From the NCBI RefSeq assembly GCF_900105095.1, contig NZ_LT629743.1:2841001-2905000 (forward strand): DNA of 64,000 nucleotides, written 5' to 3'. Positions 26,561-33,086 of the stretch are shown piece after piece. Each line of letters opens with the position of its first letter. The stretch's first letter is position 1. Below the pieces are notes generated by a model that saw only the letters and a list, made by a program, of their open reading frames with translations, had not been told where the DNA came from and did no database searches. This DNA comes from Erythrobacter sp. HL-111. GTDB lineage: Bacteria; Pseudomonadota; Alphaproteobacteria; Sphingomonadales; Sphingomonadaceae. The position numbers and the translations under genes are program-made.

Positions 26561-27037
26561 ATGAGTAGCCATCTGAAGGTTAGTGCGGCCCTTGCCGCGA
26601 GTATCGCTCTCGTCGGGACCGGCGGCATCGCCCGCGCCGAAGAGGGCACGGGGCCGATGTCGGCCGAGCCCGGGCTGGTCCGGCTCGTCTTCGGCGACCA
26701 CCCGAACTCCGCGGGCCGGGTCATCGAGGAGCCGGAACTCGCCGATCTTCGCGGCGGCTATCGCGGGGTCTATTTCGAGCTGTTCGGCTACGGCGATCTT
26801 TCCCGGATGGGCGGCACGCTGCCCGACGGCGTCGAGATCGCCTCCCAATCGGCCGATCTCGTGAGCCTCAGCGTCGGCCTCGCAACGCTCCCCAACACCG
26901 GCGGTTTCGCCCAGTTCGCCTCGGTCGTGGGCGACAACAACGTGGTCAACAACAATCTCGTGCTCAACGTCTACTTCCTCGACGGGGGTGTCGCCGACAC
27001 GAGCAACATCAGGAATGGCGGGATCTTCGGCCTCTAG
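26561..27037 (+). CDS. Small secreted protein of the Fap-like locus, with double-glycine site
   Basis: 158 residues, signal peptide to about 26 (IARA-EEG). Residues 56-66 read EEPELADLRGG, close to the E-L-x-x-(I/L)-x-G-G leader signature cleaved by C39 peptidases. The rest is beta-prone and ends with Asn-rich VVGDNNVVNNNLVLNVYF. A very strong AGGAGG ribosome binding site precedes ATG 26561. It sits between the C39 peptidase and the FapF-like channel. I do not recognise a family. It occupies the place of fapE in Pseudomonas operons but lacks the N-Q repeat pattern. Confidence 0.7.
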   Translation: MSSHLKVSAALAASIALVGTGGIARAEEGTGPMSAEPGLVRLVFGDHPNSAGRVIEEPELADLRGGYRGVYFELFGYGDLSRMGGTLPDGVEIASQSADLVSLSVGLATLPNTGGFAQFASVVGDNNVVNNNLVLNVYFLDGGVADTSNIRNGGIFGL

Positions 27038-27057
27038 GCGCCGAAGACCGCATGCGT

Positions 27058-27077
27058 CCGGGGCCGCAGAGCCCCGG
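27058..27077 (+). terminator. Hairpin before the FapF-like gene
   Basis: CCGGGGC-CGCAGA-GCCCCGG forms a 7-bp stem with a 6-nt loop, 16 nt upstream of the GAGGAGGGGG ribosome binding site. Candidate attenuator or RNA processing boundary; no U-run. Confidence 0.35.
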
Positions 27078-27106
27078 TTCGGGGAAAGCATTCGAGGAGG
27101 GGGCAC

Positions 27107-28543
27107 ATGATGGCTTTGAGAGGCTTCGATCGCGCGCGCGTGGTGACGGGCGGGGGGAACCGGGGGTGGAGCGCGGGAGGCCGGGCCGGGTGCAGCGGCT
27201 TCGCGCTCGTCGTGGCGCTCGTGGCGGCGGGGACGGGCGCGCAGGCGCGCGAGGTCGCCGACTGCGCCGACGACAAGGGCGGCGACCGGCTGTGCCGGCT
27301 CGAGGCGCGGCTCGACCAGCAGGAGCGCCGGATCGACGAGCTCGAGGCGGTCGTCGCCTGGCAGGCCGAGGAGATCGCCGCGCGCGACCGCACCCTCGCC
27401 GCCGAGCGGGCCGAGGTCCAGAGCCTCCAGCTGACCCTTGCCGAACGCGACGGCCTCCCGGACGCGCCGCGCCTCGCCTACCGGCCTATGCTCGCGACCG
27501 GGGCGGCGGCATGGCAGGACGCGCCGCAAGGGCAAGGGCAAGCTCAGGGGCAGGGGCCGCAGCCGGGCGAGGCCGCGCAGCCCGCCGCGGGGCAGGTCGC
27601 CGCCGGGCCGCAGGAGCCCGACGAGGGCCGCCCGCAATCCGAACAGGCGGTCGACCAGCTCCTGCTCGACCAGGGCGGCGTGCTGCTGTCGCCCGGTCGG
27701 CTCCAGATCGAGCCAAGTTTCGAATACACCTCGATCTCCAGCGACCGGGTGAACATTTCCGGTTTCTCGATCTTCAACGCCATCGTCATCGGCAGCATCA
27801 GGGTCGACGACGTCAACCGCGACATCCTGACCGGCTCGATCACCGCGCGCTACGGCACCGGCTCGCGCTCGCAGGTCGATCTGAGGGTGCCCTTCGTCTA
27901 TCGCAACGACACCGAGACCACCGGGATCGGGACGGGCGATGCGACCGAACGGGCGATCACCGGGCACGGCCTGGGCGACATCGGGCTGACCCTGTCGTGG
28001 CAGGCGCTCGCCGCCAGGAAGGCGCGCCCGGCGACGATCCTCAGGGTCGCGGCCGAATATCCGACCGGCAGGAGCGCCTTCGAGATACCCCGCGTCCCCG
28101 TGAGCGAGGACAGCCCCGAGGAGATCCTCACCGAAGCGCCGACCGGCTCGGGCTTCTTCACCGTTTCGCCCGGCGTCACCTTCGTTTGGCCGATCGATCC
28201 GGTGGTCCTGTTCGCAGGAGGGGCCTACAACCTGCCCTTCGGCAAACGGTTCGACGACTTCGGCTTCGTCGATCCCGGCCACGGGTTCGAATTCTTCGCG
28301 GGCATGAACATGTCGATCAACGAACGTGTCTCGATGAACTTCTCCTTCCTCGACGCGCAGCGGTTCGCGACGCGGTCGAACGGGACCAGGATTCCAGGGT
28401 CGGGGACGCATGACGCGCGGCTTTCGCTCGGGGCGGCGATCGGCCTCAGCGACCGGACCTCGCTGGTGATCTCGACCGCGACCGGGCTGACCGACGAATC
28501 CCCCGACTTCACCTTCGGGATCCGTCTGCCGACGACCTTCTGA
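27107..28543 (+). CDS. FapF-like outer-membrane amyloid exporter (coiled coil plus barrel)
   Basis: 478 residues: N-terminal export region, coiled coil at about 61-114 (RLEARLDQQERRIDELEAVV), a Gln/Gly/Pro linker, then a barrel from about residue 185 that begins LLDQGGVLLSPGRLQIEPSF. The strands EYTSISSDRVNISGFSIFNA, DILTGSITARYGTGSRSQVD and VPFVYRND match the FapF/transporter-like barrel signature, and the chain ends FTFGIRLPTTF. FapF is a trimeric channel gated by its periplasmic coiled coil. The architecture and neighbours fit well. Strong GAGGAGG site; a second ATG follows immediately at 27110. Confidence 0.85.
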   Translation: MMALRGFDRARVVTGGGNRGWSAGGRAGCSGFALVVALVAAGTGAQAREVADCADDKGGDRLCRLEARLDQQERRIDELEAVVAWQAEEIAARDRTLAAERAEVQSLQLTLAERDGLPDAPRLAYRPMLATGAAAWQDAPQGQGQAQGQGPQPGEAAQPAAGQVAAGPQEPDEGRPQSEQAVDQLLLDQGGVLLSPGRLQIEPSFEYTSISSDRVNISGFSIFNAIVIGSIRVDDVNRDILTGSITARYGTGSRSQVDLRVPFVYRNDTETTGIGTGDATERAITGHGLGDIGLTLSWQALAARKARPATILRVAAEYPTGRSAFEIPRVPVSEDSPEEILTEAPTGSGFFTVSPGVTFVWPIDPVVLFAGGAYNLPFGKRFDDFGFVDPGHGFEFFAGMNMSINERVSMNFSFLDAQRFATRSNGTRIPGSGTHDARLSLGAAIGLSDRTSLVISTATGLTDESPDFTFGIRLPTTF

Positions 28544-28711
28544 GGGGCAAGGGGGGGCTGCCGGCAGGCGTCGCCCGGACAATCCGCGCGCCGGTCCCGC
28601 CTTCGCCCTGGGTGCAGCCTGGCCGCGGGGAGTGTAACCTCGGGCCGGGTTCGGGCGAACCGTTCATTGCACGCCGTTTCCGGGCGTTCGCAATCAAGAG
28701 GGAGCACCACC

Positions 28712-29110
28712 ATGCATAATTTCGTCCTGCCGGGTTTCTTGCTGGGCGGCCTTGCCGCCGCCGCGATCGTTCAGCCTGCCCATGCCGCCGAGTTCAGGCC
28801 CTATTCCGACGCCGCATTCGCCGCCGCGCAGGCCGAGGGCCGGCCGATCCTGATCGACGTCCATGCCTCCTGGTGCCCGGTCTGCGCTCGCCAGCAGCCC
28901 CTGATCGAGCGCGCCGCCGAAGACCCCGCGAACGCCGATCTCGTCGTCTTCAGGCTCGATTTCGACAGCCAGAAGGCCGAGCAGCGCCGTTTCCGGGTGA
29001 CGAAGCAGAGCACCCTGATCGCCTTCGACGGCAAGCGCGAGACCGCCCGCCTGCTCGGCTCCACCGATGGCGAGGCGATCGCCCGGCTCATCGCCTCGAC
29101 CCGCGGGTGA
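28712..29110 (+). CDS. Periplasmic thioredoxin-fold protein
   Basis: 132 residues with a signal peptide (IVQPAHAAEF) and a thioredoxin domain whose active site is ASWCPVCARQQP, near residue 55. The length and the missing helices suggest a minimal DsbD-gamma-like domain. It is 9 bp before a CcdA-type membrane protein, the partner that would supply electrons from the cytoplasm. It lies 168 bp after the FapF-like gene, probably under its own promoter. Likely role: reduction of periplasmic disulfides, possibly including the CSNC pair of amyloid protein 1 (inference). Confidence 0.88.
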   Translation: MHNFVLPGFLLGGLAAAAIVQPAHAAEFRPYSDAAFAAAQAEGRPILIDVHASWCPVCARQQPLIERAAEDPANADLVVFRLDFDSQKAEQRRFRVTKQSTLIAFDGKRETARLLGSTDGEAIARLIASTRG

Positions 29111-29119
29111 GGCGGGGGA

Positions 29120-29842
29120 ATGGACCTGCTCGCCCTTGCCGTGGCGCTGCTCGCCGGGATCCTCACCTTCCTGAACCCGTGCGTGCTGCCGATCCTGCCG
29201 CTGGTCTTCGCGGCCTCGGCCAACGAACACCGGTTCGGACCGGCGGTGCTCGCGGCGGGGCTGGCGCTTTCCTTCACTGCGGCCGGACTGTTCGTCGCGA
29301 CGATCGGAGTTTCGCTCGGGATCGATCCGGACCTGCTGCGCGTCCTGTCGGCCGGCCTGCTGATCGTGTTCGGCGCGCTGCTCGCGCTGCCGCGCGCGCA
29401 ATACGCCCTGCAGACCGCGATGGGCCCGGTCGCCGACTGGGGATCGCGGCGCAGCGAGGAACACGATCGGCGCGGGCTCGGCGGGCAGTTCGGCCTCGGC
29501 CTCCTGCTCGGCGCTGTGTGGAGCCCCTGCGTCGGCCCGACGCTGGGCGCTGCGACCCTGCTCGCGAGTCAGGGCGACCGGCTCGCCGTGGCGGCGCTGA
29601 CCATGTCGGTCTTCGGCATCGGGGCGGCGATCCCGCTCCTGCTGATCGGCACGGTCCTGCGTCCGAGGATGGCGGCCATGCTGAAAGGCCTCGGGGCGGC
29701 GGGCCGCGCCGGCAAGGTGCTGCTGGGCAGCGGCATGATCGTCGCGGGCGCCTTCGTCCTGACGGGCCTCGACAAGCGGTTCGAGACCCTGCTGGTCGAG
29801 ACGAGCCCCGCCTGGCTCATCGACCTGACGACGCGGTTCTGA
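29120..29842 (+). CDS. CcdA/DsbD-type transmembrane electron transporter
   Basis: 240-residue membrane protein with about six helices. The two functional cysteines of the family are visible in TFLNPCVLPILPL (about residue 20) and VWSPCVGPTLGA (about 137). It passes reducing equivalents from cytoplasmic thioredoxin to periplasmic acceptors, here the adjacent thioredoxin-fold protein. The stop shares a base with the next ATG (TGATG), giving translational coupling to the ECF sigma factor. That tie is unusual and suggests thiol-linked stress control. Confidence 0.9.
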   Translation: MDLLALAVALLAGILTFLNPCVLPILPLVFAASANEHRFGPAVLAAGLALSFTAAGLFVATIGVSLGIDPDLLRVLSAGLLIVFGALLALPRAQYALQTAMGPVADWGSRRSEEHDRRGLGGQFGLGLLLGAVWSPCVGPTLGAATLLASQGDRLAVAALTMSVFGIGAAIPLLLIGTVLRPRMAAMLKGLGAAGRAGKVLLGSGMIVAGAFVLTGLDKRFETLLVETSPAWLIDLTTRF

Positions 29843-30366
29843 TGCGCGCCGACGACGCCAGCCTGTCCGCCCTCATGGGCAAGGCGCAGGCCGGCGACCG
29901 CGCGGCCTATCGCGCCGTGCTCGAACACAGCCGCGCCTGGCTCGTCCGGTTCTACCGCGGACGGATCGATCCGGCGAGCGCGGAGGACCTCGTGCAGGAG
30001 ACCCTGATGTCGATCCACGCCAAGCGCGCGACCTACGATCCCTCGCGCCCATTTCTCCCCTGGCTCGCCGCGATCGCGCGCTATCGCTGGGTCGACCGGC
30101 TCCGCCGGACCGGTTCCCGGGGCGAGACCGAGCTCGACGAGGCCCTGGCCGAAGGGGACCACGAAGCGGGCATCCTCGCCCGGATCAGCATCGACCGGAT
30201 GCTCGCACGCCTGTCGAAGGGGCAGGGCGATGCGATCCGCCTGGTCAAGATCGAGGGCCTTTCCATCGCCGAGGCCAGCCGAAGGACCGGGCAGTCGGAA
30301 TCGCTGGTCAAGGTGAACATCCACCGTGGCCTCAGGAAACTCGCCGATCATGTTGAAAGCGAATAA
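29842..30366 (+). CDS. ECF-family RNA polymerase sigma factor
   Basis: 174-residue two-domain sigma factor: sigma2 region with DPASAEDLVQETLMSIHAKR and FLPWLAAIARYRWVDRLRR, and sigma4 with VKIEGLSIAEASRRTGQSES followed by VKVNIHRGLRKLADH. Its gene begins in the last base of ccdA and runs into the anti-sigma gene. This organisation, sigma factor followed by a DUF1109/NrsF membrane protein, is known in Caulobacter sigF-nrsF, where it responds to oxidative and heavy-metal stress. Confidence 0.93.
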   Translation: MRADDASLSALMGKAQAGDRAAYRAVLEHSRAWLVRFYRGRIDPASAEDLVQETLMSIHAKRATYDPSRPFLPWLAAIARYRWVDRLRRTGSRGETELDEALAEGDHEAGILARISIDRMLARLSKGQGDAIRLVKIEGLSIAEASRRTGQSESLVKVNIHRGLRKLADHVESE

Positions 30367-30370
30367 TCCC

Positions 30371-31015
30371 ATGAAACCATCGAACGGGGCGCGGATCGAT
30401 GATCTCGTCGCCGACCTCGCGCCGGTGCGCCGGGTCAGGAAACGCACCGGATTGCTGCTCGTCGCGGCCGCGACGCTGCTGGCTTTCGCCGTGACCGCAC
30501 CCCTGTTCGGGCTGCGGCCGGACCTTGTTGCGCTGGAGCCGGCGGAGATCGTCCTGCTGCGTTCGGGCACCTTGCTGCTGATGGGCGCGGCGGCCGCGCT
30601 CGCTGTCACCGCGAGCGCTTCGCCCGGTGTCGGTTCGCGGCGCGAGGGGTGGCGTTGGGCGCTCGGCGCCGCCCTGCTGTTTCCCGTCACCAGCCTCGCG
30701 CTGACGCTGGGCGGTGCGCCCTTTCCCGTTGCCATCCTGACGGCGGGAAGCGTCCCCTACTGCCTCGGCATCAGCCTTTCGAGCGCGCTCGCGATCGGCG
30801 GCGTGCTGACGCTGTGGCTGCGGCGCGGGGCGGTCACCGAACGCCGCCGCGCCGGGTGGCTGACGGGGCTTGCCGCGGGGGCGCTCGGCACCTTCGTCTA
30901 CAACCTCGGCTGCCCGAGCGATTCGGTGCACTATGTCGCGCTGTGGTACGGGCTCGCCGTGGCCAGCGCAGCGTTTCTCGGCCGGCTTGCGGTGCCGCGG
31001 ATGCTGCGCTGGTGA
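30371..31015 (+). CDS. NrsF-like (DUF1109) membrane anti-sigma factor
   Basis: 214 residues with a short cytoplasmic N-terminus (MKPSNGARIDDLVADLAPV) and six predicted transmembrane helices. Two cysteines, in SVPYCLGISLSS and YNLGCPSDSVHY, match the conserved redox/metal-sensing pair of NrsF. ATG 30371 is chosen from the N-terminal pattern; ATG 30350, overlapping the sigma gene by 17 bases, is also possible. It would sequester the preceding sigma factor until the cysteines are modified. This fits an operon with thioredoxin and CcdA. Confidence 0.85.
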   Translation: MKPSNGARIDDLVADLAPVRRVRKRTGLLLVAAATLLAFAVTAPLFGLRPDLVALEPAEIVLLRSGTLLLMGAAAALAVTASASPGVGSRREGWRWALGAALLFPVTSLALTLGGAPFPVAILTAGSVPYCLGISLSSALAIGGVLTLWLRRGAVTERRRAGWLTGLAAGALGTFVYNLGCPSDSVHYVALWYGLAVASAAFLGRLAVPRMLRW

Positions 31016-31048
31016 TCCGTGCGGAGCGGCCTCGAGCGGGCGGGGGCG

Positions 31049-31741
31049 CTAGGCCGCGGTCGGCCCTTCGAGCGGGCGGTGCGCGCGGCGCGCGTCGAGT
31101 TCGTCGACGAAGCCGTGGTTGACGTCGCGGTGCTCCGCCTCGTCGGCACGGACCGCGATGATCACGTCGCGCAGCCGGGCATTGGCCGGAAGCTGCCAGT
31201 AATCGATCGCGATCTGCGGCGCGGGCAGGTTCTCGTGCCGTCCGGCATCGACCTCGGCGAGATAGGCGGTGTAGCTGATCACCGCCTCTTCCTCGAAATA
31301 GCCCACCACCCGGTGCGCCGTGCGCGGGGCGAGAAGGTAGAGGAAGAAGTAGAAATTGTAGAACACGACCTGGACGATCGCGATCAGCAGCCGTTCGAAC
31401 GCGCTCGGCTGGGCGATCTCGATGAACGTCATCAGGTGCATCCGCTCGTTCTCTGCCTCGTCGAGCAGGGTGCGAATCCAGCCCTCGTCGTCGCGCATCT
31501 TGCGCAGCGCGGTGAGGTGCTGCCACAGCCCGCCCACCATGCCCGGGACGGCCGCAACCGTTTCGAGCACCACGGCGCGGTGGCCGTAGCGCCTCGAAAA
31601 GAACGTGTCGGCGACGAGGCGCAGCGCCTTGACGAAGGCGAAGGCGACCTTGTCGCTGGCATTGCGCGGCGGCACATGGCTGTCGAGCGCGGCGGCGTGA
31701 TTGACCTGCCGGATCAGCGGGCGGTGATCGATCGGTTTCAT
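31049..31741 (-). CDS. aox: Alternative oxidase (cyanide-resistant ubiquinol oxidase)
   Basis: 230-residue di-iron terminal oxidase that passes electrons from ubiquinol to O2 without proton pumping. Di-iron ligands are visible in [32 protein letters not shown] and [17 protein letters not shown], all standard AOX boxes. Two hydrophobic membrane-surface helices lie between them ([15 protein letters not shown]). Bacterial AOX is sporadic; a homologue is known in Novosphingobium aromaticivorans. It is convergent with the anti-sigma gene and has 275 bp upstream. A 10-bp palindrome ATGTGCACAT (31872-31881) lies 130 bp before its start. Confidence 0.95.
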   Translation of the reverse strand: MKPIDHRPLIRQVNHAAALDSHVPPRNASDKVAFAFVKALRLVADTFFSRRYGHRAVVLETVAAVPGMVGGLWQHLTALRKMRDDEGWIRTLLDEAENERMHLMTFIEIAQPSAFERLLIAIVQVVFYNFYFFLYLLAPRTAHRVVGYFEEEAVISYTAYLAEVDAGRHENLPAPQIAIDYWQLPANARLRDVIIAVRADEAEHRDVNHGFVDELDARRAHRPLEGPTAA

Positions 31742-32016
31742 GGTTCTCGGGATACCCAAAGCTCGCCTGGCCCCTTCTACCCGACCCCGTCGAGCGCCCT
31801 GACCAGAACTCCATCGGCCTTCACGATATGGGCTTCGGGCACGCTCGATACCCGCGAAACCGGCGCACCGGATGTGCACATAAACGCAACCAGGGACGCC
31901 TATTGCCTCGCGACGATGCGCTTTGGTGAAGAAACGCCGCCGATAGCGGGCGGGCGGGCAGATCCCCGGCCATGGCGGATCGGCCGTCATTGCAGCACTG
32001 GCCGGGCCGTGTCGCT

Positions 32017-32430
32017 TCACCGGTCGCCAACGGCGCGCAGGACCGACCGCATCAGGCGCCTCGCTGCCAGCCAGAGCGTCTGGCGGGCACAGGGCGCGAA
32101 CATTTCGCGCGTCAGGAATTCGAATGCGGGGCGCTCGTCCCGCGCGGCCGCCATGCAGATATCGACGAGCAGTGCTTCGTCATGGGAAATCCGCGGGTTG
32201 CAATGGCTTTCGATCACCGGCGGCTCGGGCCAGGCGCGCCACGCTTCGTCGAGGAGCGCGTGAAACGGCGGCAGCGCGGTCCTGCTGCCGAGGTGGTGCG
32301 CCAGCGTGTGGATCGAATAGCCGGTCCCGGCGTGATGGCAGTAACGCAGCGCCGCGATCATCCGGTCGCCCGTCGGATCGAGATCGTTCCGCATCCGGGG
32401 CCGGCCGAGCAGGGTGATGTCAGCGGACAT
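32017..32430 (-). CDS. Conserved hypothetical protein (137 aa)
   Basis: Cytoplasmic protein without signal peptide or membrane segment. Cysteines occur in [39 protein letters not shown] and [18 protein letters not shown]; the His/Cys pattern could bind metal or heme, but no known motif is present. Its start overlaps the stop of the frameshifted upstream gene by 11 bases, so the two form a unit, near but not contiguous with the alternative oxidase gene. Function unknown. Confidence 0.65.
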   Translation of the reverse strand: MSADITLLGRPRMRNDLDPTGDRMIAALRYCHHAGTGYSIHTLAHHLGSRTALPPFHALLDEAWRAWPEPPVIESHCNPRISHDEALLVDICMAAARDERPAFEFLTREMFAPCARQTLWLAARRLMRSVLRAVGDR

Positions 32431-32880
32431 GCCGGTGCCTCGCGATTCGTCCGGGCGCGGAGGATGCGCGCTGGCCCGCGGCGCCTTTCGGCCTGGTGCC
32501 CGGCGCAGGCCCGACCGGCATTTTCATCGCCGCCCGCACCGCCCGTGCGGCCCAGCCAATGGCTTCCTCGAGACCGCTCTTCGCCGCATCGCCGCTGCCG
32601 CCCATCCCGTCGCTGCGAGCGGTGCGGACCACCCCGGTCAGGGCCCGCTCGTCGGCCGAGAACCTGACGCTGCAGCAGCATTCCCGCACGAGCGCGCGTC
32701 CGAGCCTCGCCTCGACCAGTTCGAACAGGCCGCCGCAGTCTCGACCGCATAACCGACCTGCATGGCCGTATCGTGCATCGCCGGAAGCGCCTGCTCGCCG
32801 GTCTCGCGCGCCATCGACCAAAGCCGGAACAGGCGGACGAGCATGGCCTCGTCGAACGCGTGCCGACGGATCGGTCTCAT
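32420..32880 (-). pseudogene. Small conserved protein, apparently frameshifted
   Basis: From ATG 32880 the frame reads MRPIRRHAFDEAMLVRLFRL through AMQVGYAVETAA and then loses coding character. A second frame picks up at GGLFELVEARLGRALVRECC and continues CSVRFSADERALTGVV to the stop at 32420. Joining them at about 32720 gives a coherent protein of about 153 residues with a Cys-triplet motif. The 461-nt span is not a multiple of three. Either a 1-base sequence error or a genuine pseudogene. It overlaps the downstream gene. Confidence 0.55.
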
Positions 32881-33015
32881 CGCCCTGCCCCGCAGGCGCG
32901 GTCGGGAAGATCCGCACGGCCGAAGCTCGGCATGAAGGTCGGTGGGTAGGCCATTCTTCTCCCTTTTTGCGGACCGGGCTTGCGGATTGTCGATGATCAG
33001 TCCCACGGACTGCCT

Positions 33016-33062
33016 TGCAATCGCTTCGCATTTGCGTAATAGCATGCTGCGAGCGCTTCGCA
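33016..33062. promoter_or_regulatory. Paired 15-bp operator-like elements before the TonB-dependent receptor
   Basis: TGCAATCGCTTCGCA (33016-33030) and TGCGAGCGCTTCGCA (33048-33062) share 12 of 15 positions and are 32 bp apart start to start, about three helical turns. The second has perfect TGCGA/TCGCA arms. Both end close to the receptor start at 33087. The pattern resembles alphaproteobacterial Fur-type sites but could belong to another regulator. Confidence 0.45.
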
Positions 33063-33086
33063 ATAGCAGTATAACAGGGATCAGTC

